Below, in pieces: positions 6,340 through 14,090 of a DNA stretch of 17,430 bases. The position numbers were made by a program, and so were the translations under genes. The stretch covers positions 1-17,430 of the forward strand of contig DHAP01000017.1 in the NCBI GenBank assembly GCA_002397465.1, given 5' to 3'. This DNA comes from Caryophanales bacterium UBA4951. GTDB lineage: Bacteria; Bacillota_I; Bacilli_A; RFN20; CAG-826. The first letter of the stretch is position 1. Every line of letters starts with the position of its first letter. The notes beneath the pieces were generated by a model. It searched no databases and had not been told where the DNA came from. It saw nothing but the letters and a program-made list of their open reading frames with translations.

Positions 6340-7133
6340 TTCAACAATAGATCAGCCAAAGTCAAAGCAACGCCGTCTTGGTTGTTTGTGGCTTTGGTTT
6401 TTCTATATTTTTGCAAAAGCATTGGGGATTTGCAGTCTTTTAACGCAAAAGGAAGGCCGGCTAAAGACAACATTTCATCGTCGTTGTCGCTATCTCCAAA
6501 GGCGATGACGTCTTCTTTTGAGATGCCTAGCGTTTTCATGACATATATGAGGGCTGAGCCTTTGTTGACGCCTTTGATATAGGCCTCTGAATAGAAGGAA
6601 TGGCTCCAAGGGCGAAACAAGATTCCGTCATGTTCTTCCACAATCGCTTTAAGACAGGGAACGTTTTGATGGGATGAACGGAAGATCATCGTATAGGTGT
6701 CCTCATCCAGATTCTCAATGATGTCCCCGACTTTGGAAGTTTCCTTTTCATAAGGGAAGTAGTGGTTCAGATAAGAATCGTTCCTCTTTAAATAGACCAT
6801 ATGCTCGCTTTCGCACATGAACGAAGTGGCGGCAGGCCCCATCTTTAGATAAATGTCCTTCACGTCATCAGCCTTGAAGCGTTTCCTAAGTTCTTGGAAG
6901 CTAGCCTCTTTGGGGTCAAAGACGTGAGCTCCGTTATAGGCGATGATAGGAGAAGTCAGATGGAGTTGCTCATAGAAGGGCTTCATGCTCCTCCAGGGAC
7001 GGCCGCTCGCCAAAACGATGATGTGTCCTTTTTCCTGGACACGCAAAAGAATGTCTGTGCTCTTTTTGGAAAGAACCAGCTGGTCATTTATCAGAGTGCC
7101 GTCTACGTCTACGGCAATGAGCTTTCTATTCAT
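6336..7133 (-). CDS. Cof-type HAD-superfamily phosphatase
   Basis: A 265-residue HAD hydrolase of the Cof/YidA class, acting on phosphorylated sugars or similar metabolites. Motif I D9-V-D11-G-T13, motif II S43-G-R45, K191 as motif III and G213-DSDN-D218 as motif IV are all intact, with a C2 cap between about 85 and 185. The gene starts inside the end of trpS (8-bp overlap), so the two are translationally coupled. Its stop overlaps that of convergent pgcA. No terminator was found between the convergent genes, so read-through antisense RNA is likely. The physiological substrate is unknown. Confidence 0.9.
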   Translation of the reverse strand: MNRKLIAVDVDGTLINDQLVLSKKSTDILLRVQEKGHIIVLASGRPWRSMKPFYEQLHLTSPIIAYNGAHVFDPKEASFQELRKRFKADDVKDIYLKMGPAATSFMCESEHMVYLKRNDSYLNHYFPYEKETSKVGDIIENLDEDTYTMIFRSSHQNVPCLKAIVEEHDGILFRPWSHSFYSEAYIKGVNKGSALIYVMKTLGISKEDVIAFGDSDNDDEMLSLAGLPFALKDCKSPMLLQKYRKTKATNNQDGVALTLADLLLN

Positions 7134-8115
7134 CTATTTGAAGCAAACCGACGGCCTTTTGGACGCGGTGGAGCGTTTTGTCGGCAATGAGGCTGGCTTT
7201 CTTGGCCCCTTCTTGGAGAACGCTCACATATGACTTGTTGGCGATGATCTCCTCGTATTTGGCTTTGAATGGCGCAAGCTCTTCCTCGACGGCATCGGCC
7301 ACTGCCTTCTTGAAATCCCCATATCTTGAATTGACGAACTGTTTCTCCGCTTCTTCCGGAGTGGTGTCTTTCAAGGCGGCGTAAATCGTCAAAAGATTAG
7401 AAATGCCAGGCTTGTTCTCAGGGTCGAACTTGACCTCGCTTCCGGAGTCGGTCACGGCGGACATGATCTTTTTGCGGATGGTTTTGAGATCGTCTTTCAA
7501 GAAAATATCGCCTTTAGGATCGCTCTTGCTCATCTTTTTGCTGGGATCCGAAAGGGACATGATCCTCTTTCCGACTTTGGTGACTTCCGCTTTCGGCATG
7601 ACGAGGATGTCGCCGTAGCGGTTGTTAAAACGGTTGACGAGGTCGCGGCATAATTCGACGTGTTGGACCTGGTCTTCTCCGACTGGGACGATATTGGCGT
7701 CATAAAGAAGGATGTCGGCAGCCATCAGGACCGGATAGGCGAAGATGCCAAGTCCGATTTGGTTGTCATTCATCTTGCTGCATTTGTCTTTGAACTGGGT
7801 CATCCTTCTTAACTCACCCATGTAAAGGTAGTTCTGGATGATGGCGTTAAGCTCGGCATGGGCCGAGACGCTGCTTTGAAGGAAAATGGTGCATCTTTTA
7901 GGGTCCAAGCCAGAGGCAAGATAAAAAGCGGCGATATCACGTGAATTGTTTCTTAAGACTTCTGGTTCGATCGGCATCGTCAAAGCGTGCAAGTCGGCGA
8001 TGAAGATAAAGACCTCCCCGCGGTCTTGGAAGTCCTTGAAATGCCTTAAGGCTCCGATGTAGTTGCCGAGAGTGAGTTCCCCGGTTGGTTTGATTCCTGA
8101 TAAAATGCGTTCCAT
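7126..8115 (-). CDS. trpS: tryptophanyl-tRNA synthetase
   Basis: A 329-residue class I aminoacyl-tRNA synthetase that charges tRNA-Trp. The N-terminus SGIKPTGELTLGNYIGAL carries the TrpRS version of the HIGH signature, and K194-MSK-S198 is the second ATP-binding loop. AEQUENCE features typical of bacterial TrpRS also include FLQSSVSAHAEL and VGEDQVQHVEL, which line the tryptophan and ATP pockets. Length fits the family (about 330). AAGAAGG (8130-8124) lies 8 nt before the ATG, a good ribosome binding site, and TATAAT (8142-8137) provides the promoter. The downstream HAD gene overlaps its 3' end. No T-box-like leader fits in the roughly 15-nt predicted 5' untranslated region. Confidence 0.97.
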   Translation of the reverse strand: MERILSGIKPTGELTLGNYIGALRHFKDFQDRGEVFIFIADLHALTMPIEPEVLRNNSRDIAAFYLASGLDPKRCTIFLQSSVSAHAELNAIIQNYLYMGELRRMTQFKDKCSKMNDNQIGLGIFAYPVLMAADILLYDANIVPVGEDQVQHVELCRDLVNRFNNRYGDILVMPKAEVTKVGKRIMSLSDPSKKMSKSDPKGDIFLKDDLKTIRKKIMSAVTDSGSEVKFDPENKPGISNLLTIYAALKDTTPEEAEKQFVNSRYGDFKKAVADAVEEELAPFKAKYEEIIANKSYVSVLQEGAKKASLIADKTLHRVQKAVGLLQIDE

Positions 8116-8136
8116 TGTTGCGACCTTCTTGGCGTA

Positions 8137-8142
8137 ATTATA
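8137..8142 (-). promoter_or_regulatory. -10 box of the trpS operon
   Basis: TATAAT on the minus strand, 21 bp upstream of the trpS ATG. No clear -35 was found at 16-18 bp. The predicted leader of about 15 nt carries the AAGAAGG ribosome binding site. Confidence 0.55.
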
Positions 8143-8266
8143 AGGCTATCACGCTAAATAAGGGAACTAAAGATAAGAAGAAAGGACCTAAGAATAGCCA
8201 AAGATTGACTCAATGTCTAAAGAGTCGATTATTTGGCAAAAAAATAGGGCGCAAACTTGACACGGG

Positions 8267-8275
8267 TGCTACAAT
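8267..8275 (+). promoter_or_regulatory. TG-extended -10 promoter of spx
   Basis: TGcTACAAT (TG at 8267-8268, -10 at 8270-8275). It ends 10 nt before ATG 8286 and only 4 nt before ATG 8280. A TTGACA (8257-8262) lies only 7 bp upstream of the -10, too near to be its -35; it could be a regulator site or chance. Confidence 0.6.
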
Positions 8276-8285
8276 TCAAATGCTT

Positions 8286-8738
8286 ATGATAAAGATTTAT
8301 TATTCACCAAGTTGCAGCAGCTGCCGCAAAGTAAAAAAATGGTTCGATGACCAAAAGATACCATACGAGCAAAAAGATATTTTCGGCAAAGAACTGAGCA
8401 AGGACGATCTCATGGAGATCATCTCCAAAAGCGAAGACGGGACCGATGACATAATCTCGCCAAGGAGCAAAATCGTCAGCGAGAATCACATTGACTTCGA
8501 TGACATGACCGTAAGCCAGTTGATCGAGTTCATCAGAAAGAACCCCTCAGTCCTCCGCCGCCCGATCATCGTCGATGACCACCGGGTCCAAGTCGGCTAT
8601 AATGCTGAAGAGATCAGGACTTTCATCCCCCGTGCCCGCCGCATCGCCGAAATGGCCTGCAGCGCCGGAGAATGCCCGAACTTCGGGACTTGCGATCCCT
8701 CATTGGACATCCAAGGCAAACTTCCCATCAAGAAATAG
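8286..8738 (+). CDS. spx: Spx-family thiol-stress transcription regulator
   Basis: A 150-residue ArsC-fold protein that, in Bacillus, binds the alpha C-terminal domain of RNA polymerase and redirects transcription under disulfide stress. The redox switch C10-SS-C13 is present, as are G52 in EDGTD (needed for alpha-CTD contact in Bacillus Spx), R60 and R91-R92-P followed by QVGYNEEIR-like sequence. ATG 8286 (MIKIYYSPSC) is chosen as in family members; ATG 8280 is possible. The protein is about 20 residues longer than usual Spx (about 131), and the extra tail holds C125, C130 and C136 (CX4CX5C). No Shine-Dalgarno site is seen and the leader is predicted at about 3 nt. Monocistronic, with a terminator just after. 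Confidence 0.93.
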   Translation: MIKIYYSPSCSSCRKVKKWFDDQKIPYEQKDIFGKELSKDDLMEIISKSEDGTDDIISPRSKIVSENHIDFDDMTVSQLIEFIRKNPSVLRRPIIVDDHRVQVGYNAEEIRTFIPRARRIAEMACSAGECPNFGTCDPSLDIQGKLPIKK

Positions 8739-8745
8739 AGAAAGC

Positions 8746-8780
8746 AAAAGGCTCAGCCATTCAGGTGACTGAGCCTTTTT
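8746..8780. terminator. bidirectional rho-independent terminator
   Basis: AAAAGGCTCAG (8746-8756) and CTGAGCCTTTT (8769-8779) form a perfect 11-bp inverted repeat with a 12-nt loop. T-rich tails on both strands let it end spx (+) and the convergent CYTH gene (-). Confidence 0.9.
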
Positions 8781-8793
8781 CTTTTTGTTTTGT

Positions 8794-9363
8794 TTATTTG
8801 ACGGCGTCCAAGGCTCTTGAGACCTTGGTTTTCTTGTTGAGGACGAAGACGATGCCATTCTTTTCAAGGAGGTCCTTGAGAAGCCTTTCGGCATCGGGCT
8901 CGTTGTTGTACTCAAGCTCGATCTCGTAGTCGACGATGTCGGAGTAGTGGTTCTCGTCGAGCGAGAGCTTGCCTCCTTCATATGGCACGTCGATACGCTT
9001 GGTAGTAAGGCTCGTCTTTATGAACAGAGTCGAGGTATCGACATCGAGCATCGTGAGGAAACGTTTGATGTCGCCTTCCGGGAAGATGTTCTTGCCTTTG
9101 AAATTCTGGAAGGTCTCCTGATTCCAGGAGCAGTTTTTCTCCAAAAGCCCCTGCGACAAAGGCGTCTTAAGGGTTTCTTCGTAAGTGCCTTGCTTTTCTC
9201 TCACGCGGAGGGCGAAGCCTTCCTTGCGGAGGAGGTTGTCCTTGTTGTCGATATAATAGTTAGTCTGAGTGTACGGGGAGTATTGGGGGAACAGGGCGAC
9301 GAGCTTCTCGTAGTCTTTTTTGCTTACAAGGGCTTTCGCTTCGATTTCGATGGCATTGCTCAT
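8794..9363 (-). CDS. CYTH-domain protein (YjbK-like triphosphate tunnel metalloenzyme)
   Basis: A 189-residue CYTH protein. The signature ExExK is E6-I-E8-A-K10, and the following strands carry the charged residues that line the tunnel, such as ALRVREK, EETLKTP, KRIDVPY, LSLDENHY and DYEIELEY. Members hydrolyse triphosphate-containing substrates such as inorganic tripolyphosphate or thiamine triphosphate with Mg2+ or Mn2+; the substrate here is unknown. Length and motifs resemble Bacillus YjbK. A perfect TATAAT (9395-9390) lies 26 nt before the ATG, overlapping the divergent promoter of the EIIB-like gene. The ribosome binding site is weak. Confidence 0.9.
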   Translation of the reverse strand: MSNAIEIEAKALVSKKDYEKLVALFPQYSPYTQTNYYIDNKDNLLRKEGFALRVREKQGTYEETLKTPLSQGLLEKNCSWNQETFQNFKGKNIFPEGDIKRFLTMLDVDTSTLFIKTSLTTKRIDVPYEGGKLSLDENHYSDIVDYEIELEYNNEPDAERLLKDLLEKNGIVFVLNKKTKVSRALDAVK

Positions 9364-9385
9364 AATTCTTTCTTTTGACCTCTTG

Positions 9386-9395
9386 TGCTATTATA
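9386..9395. promoter_or_regulatory. overlapping divergent -10 boxes (CYTH gene and EIIB-like gene)
   Basis: On the plus strand TGcTATTAT gives a TG-extended -10 (TG 9386-9387, hexamer 9389-9394). On the minus strand TATAAT occupies 9395-9390. The two -10 boxes share five base pairs, so only one polymerase can open the site at a time. Confidence 0.6.
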
Positions 9396-9400
9396 CCCTC

Positions 9401-9769
9401 GTGCAGTTACAAATTATCAATCTCTATATCGATTTTTACTTAGAAAACCTTTACTGGGTCGTTGGTTTGGCCGTTTTGGTATTTTGCCTCTTCTACCTGA
9501 TTATCGACAAGATCCATGACGGGAAGGCCGAAAAGGAAATCGAGAAGAAGGTCAATCTCTACCTCGAAGCCCTCGGCGGGGAGAATAACGTCATCAGCCA
9601 TGAGCTGGTCGGATCGAGGATCGTCGTCTCTCTCCGTGACTACTCAAAAGTGAACCAAGCCAAGCTCGAACAAGCCGGAGTCGCAGGATTCATCGAAAAA
9701 AGCGACAAGCTCACGATGGTGGTCAAACACAATGCCGAAAAAGTCTACAACAGCATCTTCCCCAACTGA
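9401..9769 (+). CDS. membrane-anchored PTS EIIB-like protein lacking the active cysteine
   Basis: A 122-residue protein with one membrane helix (about 16-35), a charged linker, and a glucose-family EIIB-like domain (about 48-120). The pattern YLEALGGENNVIS...R...V..RD corresponds to the EIIB core, which normally continues as D-A-C-I-T-R-L-R. Here V70 stands where the phosphorylated cysteine should be, while R73 is retained. It therefore probably cannot pass phosphate to sugar and may be a regulatory or binding domain. Start: GTG 9401, exactly 7 nt after the extended -10, so the mRNA would be leaderless with GTG; no in-frame ATG lies nearby. Its 3' end overlaps convergent maf by 25 bp and its TGA lies in a terminator loop. 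Confidence 0.75.
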   Translation: MQLQIINLYIDFYLENLYWVVGLAVLVFCLFYLIIDKIHDGKAEKEIEKKVNLYLEALGGENNVISHELVGSRIVVSLRDYSKVNQAKLEQAGVAGFIEKSDKLTMVVKHNAEKVYNSIFPN

Positions 9770-10308
9770 GGAAGATGTTTTTTTATGTCTTCGATGGGAA
9801 ACCCCATCACGTTGTAATACGAGCCCTCGATGTGGTCGATAAGACCAGCCTCGTCTTGGATTCCGTAAGCGCCGGCCTTTCCGAAAGGCTGGTATTTTTT
9901 AACGTAATCGATGATTTGCTCATCGCTCAGTTTGTTGAAATAGACGGCGGTGGAGACGCTGCGGCTGACTTCTTTTCCTTTTGATAGATAGGTATATCCG
10001 GAAAGGACGATTTGCTTCTTGCCTTGTTCTTCTTTTAGCATCCTTATGGCATCTTCCTCGTCTATTGGCTTCCCAAGGATCTTGCCATTTAGCAAAACGA
10101 TGGTGTCCGAGGCCAAAACCTCGTCGTCTGGATGCTTGGAAAAGACCTCATAGGCTTTGATACGGCTTTCTTCTAGGGCCATGTCTTTGGCCTTGATGGA
10201 AGAATCCAAAAGCCTTTCGTCCACCGAGGGGACGATGATTATGAAATCTTTGGTGATCTTTTTGAGGAGCTCCTGCCTTCTAGGGGAGGAGGAAGCGAGT
10301 ATCAGCAT
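9745..10308 (-). CDS. maf: Maf-family nucleotide pyrophosphatase
   Basis: A 187-residue Maf/HAM1-like house-cleaning enzyme that hydrolyses non-canonical or modified nucleoside triphosphates (dTTP/UTP or m7GTP-type, depending on subfamily) to monophosphates. Typical elements are the N-terminal phosphate loop ASSSPRRQELL (5-15), SVDE, ASDTIV with the catalytic Asp, GKILGKP, and near the C-terminus EGSYYNVMGFPI. Length fits the family. The ATG follows the RNase J stop by 1 nt, so the two form an operon. Its last codons overlap the EIIB-like gene and include the terminator hairpin of that gene. The subfamily (YhdE or YceF) cannot be fixed with certainty. Confidence 0.94.
   Translation of the reverse strand: MLILASSSPRRQELLKKITKDFIIIVPSVDERLLDSSIKAKDMALEESRIKAYEVFSKHPDDEVLASDTIVLLNGKILGKPIDEEDAIRMLKEEQGKKQIVLSGYTYLSKGKEVSRSVSTAVYFNKLSDEQIIDYVKKYQPFGKAGAYGIQDEAGLIDHIEGSYYNVMGFPIEDIKKHLPQLGKMLL
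9754..9784 (+). terminator. rho-independent terminator inside the 3' end of maf
   Basis: CATCTTCC (9754-9761) and GGAAGATG (9770-9777) form a perfect 8-bp stem with an 8-nt loop, followed by seven T. The TGA of the EIIB-like gene (9767-9769) is in the loop, and on the minus strand the hairpin lies within maf codons. Confidence 0.85.
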
Positions 10309-10309
10309 C

Positions 10310-11983
10310 TTATTCGTTCACGTTCATGATGACAGGAATGATCATCGGATTTCTCTCTGTCTTGCGGTAGATGTAGCTTGAGACTTCGTTTTTGATGGTG
10401 GCTTTGATCTCCGAGAAGGTGCACTTGCCCTTCATGAGGCCGTTCAAGGCTTCTTCGGCATGCATCTGGGAGTGACGGATGACGTGGGAGTCGCTCGCGG
10501 CGTTGAAACCACGGGCATAGACTATCGGAGGGACGACCATTTTGTTGGTGCGGCTGTTGACGGTCAACAAGACGGCAACCATGCCATCGCTCTTTAGCTG
10601 ATCGCGGTCGAGGATAACGGATGAGGAAAGCCCATCGAGGTCATTGCCGTCGATGTAGATGTCTTCGGCTTGGACGTGTCCGCCTCTAGTGACCTTGTGG
10701 TCTTTGAGAACGAGCTGGTCGCCATTATTGCAGATGAAGACGTTTTCAGGCTTGATTCCGATGGTCTTGGCGATTTCCCCATGAAGCTTGAGCATGCGGT
10801 ATTCGCCGTGGGCCGGCATGAAGAATTTCGGGTTGACCAAGCGGAGCATCAAGCGGAGTTCCTGTCTTGAAGGGTGGCCTGATGAGTGAAGCGAGAAAGC
10901 CAAGGAGTTCTGCTTGACGTCAGCCCCTTGTTTTACGAGGTTATTGACGAGACGGTCGACCAAAGCCCCGTTGCCAGGGATTGGGTTCGACGAGAAGACG
11001 ATGGTGTCGCCTGGGATGATTCTGATGTTTTTATGGTCGCCATTGGCAATTCTTGAAAGAGCTGCCATTGATTCGCCTTGGCTTCCGGTGCAGAGGATGC
11101 AGACGTCGCTTGAACGATAGTTCCTGACGTCTTCGTCGCTGATCAAGGAAGTGTCGGGGATTTTGATGTAGCCATATTCTCTCGAGATGCCGACGACGGT
11201 CTCCATGCTGCGTCCTAAGATGCAGATTTTGCGTTTATGTTCGACGGCCACTTCGACGACCTGTTGGATACGGTTGATGTTGCTTGAGAAAGTCGAGACG
11301 ATGATACGGCCAGGGGCCTTGTCGAAAATCTCTTGGACGCCAGCCCTGACGTTGGTTTCGCTAGGGGTGTATCCTTCGATTTCGGCATTGGTGCTGTCAG
11401 CCATCAACAAATCGACGCCTTCTGAGCCTAGACGAGCCAATTTGTCGAGCTCGAAATTAGGTCCGACTGGCGTTAAATCGATTTTGAAGTCGCCGGTGTC
11501 GATGATACGGCCTTCCTTGGTGTCGACGCAGATGCCGAAGCTGTCCGGGATCGAGTGGGTGACACGGAAGAACGAGACAGTGAAATCGTCTCCGACATGA
11601 ATTATTGAATCAGAGTCATACTCGACGATTTTGACGCTGTCTTTGATTCTGGCGTCCTCGAGTTTGTGCCTGATGAGGGCGGCGGCGAGACGCGGGGCGT
11701 AAATCACGGGGATGTAGACGCTCCTTATCAAAAAGGGAATGCCCCCGATGTGGTCTTCATGTCCGTGGGTTATGAACAAGGCTTTGATCTTTGAACGGTT
11801 GTTTTTTAAATATGTGTAGTCAGGGATGACGTAATCGACGCCAGGAAGGTTGGCTTCAGGAAAGCGAACGCCGGCATCAAACAAAATCAACGACCTTTCG
11901 CTTTCGATGCAGTAGGTGTTCTTTCCGACCTCTCCTAAACCTCCGAGGGCGAAAATGTTAATAGGCGAATCGAATCTAGCCAT
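10310..11983 (-). CDS. rnj: ribonuclease J
   Basis: A 557-residue metallo-beta-lactamase/beta-CASP ribonuclease with endo- and 5'-3' exonuclease activity, central to mRNA turnover and rRNA maturation in Bacillota. The start FALGGLGEVGKN is typical. The zinc site is H73-G-H75-E-D77-H78-IGG, and the metal ligand segments SFFRVTHSIPDSFG, IDTGDFK and HSSGHPS follow in order; the RNA-binding C-terminal domain spans about 450-557. Length matches RnjA (about 555). GGAGG (11995-11991) lies 7 nt before the ATG. A TG-extended -10 TGcTATAGT (12047-12039) predicts a leader of about 49 nt. Only one RNase J is seen here, so J1 versus J2 is not resolved. Confidence 0.95.
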   Translation of the reverse strand: MARFDSPINIFALGGLGEVGKNTYCIESERSLILFDAGVRFPEANLPGVDYVIPDYTYLKNNRSKIKALFITHGHEDHIGGIPFLIRSVYIPVIYAPRLAAALIRHKLEDARIKDSVKIVEYDSDSIIHVGDDFTVSFFRVTHSIPDSFGICVDTKEGRIIDTGDFKIDLTPVGPNFELDKLARLGSEGVDLLMADSTNAEIEGYTPSETNVRAGVQEIFDKAPGRIIVSTFSSNINRIQQVVEVAVEHKRKICILGRSMETVVGISREYGYIKIPDTSLISDEDVRNYRSSDVCILCTGSQGESMAALSRIANGDHKNIRIIPGDTIVFSSNPIPGNGALVDRLVNNLVKQGADVKQNSLAFSLHSSGHPSRQELRLMLRLVNPKFFMPAHGEYRMLKLHGEIAKTIGIKPENVFICNNGDQLVLKDHKVTRGGHVQAEDIYIDGNDLDGLSSSVILDRDQLKSDGMVAVLLTVNSRTNKMVVPPIVYARGFNAASDSHVIRHSQMHAEEALNGLMKGKCTFSEIKATIKNEVSSYIYRKTERNPMIIPVIMNVNE

Positions 11984-12038
11984 AAATGGCCTCCAAGATA
12001 AGCATGATTATTGTATGAACGAATTAACCAGCGACCTA

Positions 12039-12067
12039 ACTATAGCATGAGTGGATAAAAGTGAAAA
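12039..12067 (-). promoter_or_regulatory. putative promoter of the rnj-maf operon
   Basis: On the minus strand TGcTATAGT (TG at 12047-12046, -10 at 12044-12039) with a weak -35-like TTTTCA (12067-12062) at 17 bp. It predicts a leader of about 49 nt, long compared with other genes here, which could allow RNase J autoregulation as seen in other species. Confidence 0.45.
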
Positions 12068-12078
12068 ATGAAAACGCT

Positions 12079-12990
12079 TTATCTCGCTTGATTCCTCTTT
12101 TTTTGCATATAGAGGTCGATGATGGCGACCGCTTCGGCGATCAAAGCGGGAAGCGAGAGGATAATAGGCGCGATGTTGTAGCTGCCCATGAAGTCCAGCG
12201 GATAGAACGCGATGGCTTCCTCGAGGATGTAATCAGGCTCAATGATGAGGAAGACCACCATGAGGATGGACAAAAGCAAAGTCGATCCGAAGAGACTCCA
12301 AGACAGGACGGTCCTTTTCTTTTCGTTTTGTAAAGCCCCTCCATCCTTATAGCCCCATTCGTAGAAGCCGAGCATGAGGCTTGGCACGAGCATCAGGATG
12401 TATAGGGGGATCATGTAACCCTCATAGGTTCCGCCATAATTGGCGTCGTAAAGACCAAAGATGAACGATCCTAAATGATAGATGGCAAATAGAACCAATA
12501 GAGGACGGAAAATGGAAGAGAAGATCTTCCTGGCCGTCCCGTGCCTAGACGGGAAATAGGGGCCTTCTGGTTTCTTTTTGAAAGAGAGATAGACGAGGTA
12601 TCCGCCCGCTAAGGCAAAGACGAAGTTCAAAATGATCATGTCTAATGGGAACAAAGAGGTGATTCCACCCTGAAGGAAACCATTGTAGGTTCCATTCGTG
12701 GCATAGACAATCAACATGATGGCCCCAAATAAGGAAAGGCCAGAGAAGACGATGCCGTTAACGCGATAGGTGAGAACCAGCTTTTTCTCGCTTTGCGGAT
12801 AAAGAGCCAAATGGGTGATGAAAAGAAGATAAACCGGCAAGAGCAAAGAGATATAGACCGGGAACATTTTCACGGTATGGGAGAAGTCCTGAAAATCGGC
12901 GGAGAAAACGTTGATGAAGTAGAAGAAGCAAATGGCGGAATAGAAATAGAAGACGCTTTCGAAAGTCTTAAGGAAGCTGCGCTTGATCAT
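12079..12990 (-). CDS. eight-TM membrane protein, function unknown
   Basis: A 303-residue integral membrane protein with eight likely helices, roughly at residues 11-29, 43-63, 77-97, 111-133, 157-175, 189-207, 225-247 and 270-292. The connecting loops are short and partly charged. No known transporter signature was seen. ATG 12990 is chosen because AAGGAGG lies 9 nt upstream and the next gene upstream ends 1 nt before it; the open frame extends 34 codons further but into that gene. It is the last gene of the TetR-phosphatase unit. A membrane partner of the lipoprotein phosphatase, or a permease for its product, is possible but inferred from linkage only. No terminator is evident before rnj. 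Confidence 0.8.
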   Translation of the reverse strand: MIKRSFLKTFESVFYFYSAICFFYFINVFSADFQDFSHTVKMFPVYISLLLPVYLLFITHLALYPQSEKKLVLTYRVNGIVFSGLSLFGAIMLIVYATNGTYNGFLQGGITSLFPLDMIILNFVFALAGGYLVYLSFKKKPEGPYFPSRHGTARKIFSSIFRPLLVLFAIYHLGSFIFGLYDANYGGTYEGYMIPLYILMLVPSLMLGFYEWGYKDGGALQNEKKRTVLSWSLFGSTLLLSILMVVFLIIEPDYILEEAIAFYPLDFMGSYNIAPIILSLPALIAEAVAIIDLYMQKKRNQAR

Positions 12991-12991
12991 C

Positions 12992-14080
12992 TTATTTGCC
13001 CTCCTTGGAGACGCTGATGGAGACGCTATGGACGTCTGCATAGTCGTCGGTGTTGACATAGAGATGCTCCAAATCGTAGGAACCGTCGTCATGCAGCGTC
13101 ATGACGGCCCCACCTGTGATGTCGTATCCGGCATCGCTGACCCCATAGTAAAGTTCGCGTCCGCTCTTCACGCCATATCCGATGTAGGCCGTTCCGCCAT
13201 CCTCGGTGTAGAGCTCACCCCAATCGTTGGAGTGGTCATGCCCGCAATAGAAGGCTTTGGCGTTCTTCTTGGTGGCCGTCGAGAACAGTTTCGATGACTG
13301 GCTTCCTGGCCAGAAAGGCATCGGGTCATCATCGTTGAGGCCTTCGACGACATAAGTGGCGTTTTCATGGATCTCGCCAAGACCTTTGGTTTCGGCGGTG
13401 GATTTATAAGCGTGATACCACTGCCAAAGCGGGATGTGAAAATAGAAGACGGAAGGCACGTAAGAGCCTTTTTCGTCTTTGGCTTTCTCGGCTTGAGCCG
13501 AATACCAGTCTACTTGGTCATCATGGATGTAGTCGTAGTGGTACTTGATTCCGCCGTCATAGGCATATGAATTGCTATCAAGGCTGTAGATCTGCCATTT
13601 CAATTCGTTGTTTTTGCGGAGGTTGATGACGTAATTGCTGCGTCCAGTCACTGAATCCTCAACTTCATCATATAAAGAGTAAGTTCCTTTTGAGGCTCTT
13701 TCGCTGATCCAAGTCGGATTCCAGGTGCCTTGACGGTCGTGGTTGCCCCAAGTGATGCCATAAGGGATTTTCCAGGAGTCGATGAGATCATAAAGCTTAT
13801 CGGCGATTTCCTTGTTGGCATTGAGGGTGCTGTCGCCCGTTACCATGATGAGGTTTGGTTTCGCCAGTTTGACAATGGCAGTCAGATATTCGCTTTGCTT
13901 GGCGAAGTCTGTCGTGTAGTTCCAGTGGATGTCGGTCAACTGAAGGATTTTGAAACCATCCTGATAACTGTCGATGGTTTTGACGTAATCATCAGAGTCC
14001 ATTCTTATGGCGTTGGAGCCGCATGAAGACAAGGACAAAAGAAGCAGGAGCCCCGTGACGACAAATGTTTTTTTGCTCAT
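12992..14080 (-). CDS. secreted lipoprotein metallophosphoesterase (calcineurin-like, Dcr2-like)
   Basis: A 362-residue calcineurin-fold phosphoesterase anchored outside the membrane. The N-terminus MSKK plus a hydrophobic stretch ends in the lipobox L17-SS-C20, so Cys20 should carry the lipid. The metal motifs are in order: D50-I-H52 (LTDIHW), G82-D83, G112-NH-D115, H215 in FHIP and G280-HD-H283. The arrangement resembles the Dcr2/purple-acid-like group that acts on phosphate esters or cyclic nucleotides; the substrate is unknown. A promoter overlapping the end of the TetR gene (TTGAAC/TAGAAT) places the -10 10 nt before the ATG, and no Shine-Dalgarno site is visible. The membrane protein gene follows directly. 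Confidence 0.9.
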   Translation of the reverse strand: MSKKTFVVTGLLLLLSLSSCGSNAIRMDSDDYVKTIDSYQDGFKILQLTDIHWNYTTDFAKQSEYLTAIVKLAKPNLIMVTGDSTLNANKEIADKLYDLIDSWKIPYGITWGNHDRQGTWNPTWISERASKGTYSLYDEVEDSVTGRSNYVINLRKNNELKWQIYSLDSNSYAYDGGIKYHYDYIHDDQVDWYSAQAEKAKDEKGSYVPSVFYFHIPLWQWYHAYKSTAETKGLGEIHENATYVVEGLNDDDPMPFWPGSQSSKLFSTATKKNAKAFYCGHDHSNDWGELYTEDGGTAYIGYGVKSGRELYYGVSDAGYDITGGAVMTLHDDGSYDLEHLYVNTDDYADVHSVSISVSKEGK

Positions 14081-14090
14081 AACTTCGATT

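Noticed and set aside
8257..8275. TTGACA and TACAAT upstream of spx as a normal -35/-10 pair
   Set aside because: Only 7 bp separate them, too near for one sigma-A promoter; the TG-extended -10 alone is the better reading.
8115..8285. N-terminal extension of spx by 57 codons
   Set aside because: It runs through the divergent trpS promoter and leader and the spx promoter, and Spx proteins start at the MIKIYYSPSC-like segment.
8947..9378. Plus-strand open frame opposite the CYTH gene
   Set aside because: The minus strand has the ExExK signature and matching CYTH strands, so this frame is a shadow.
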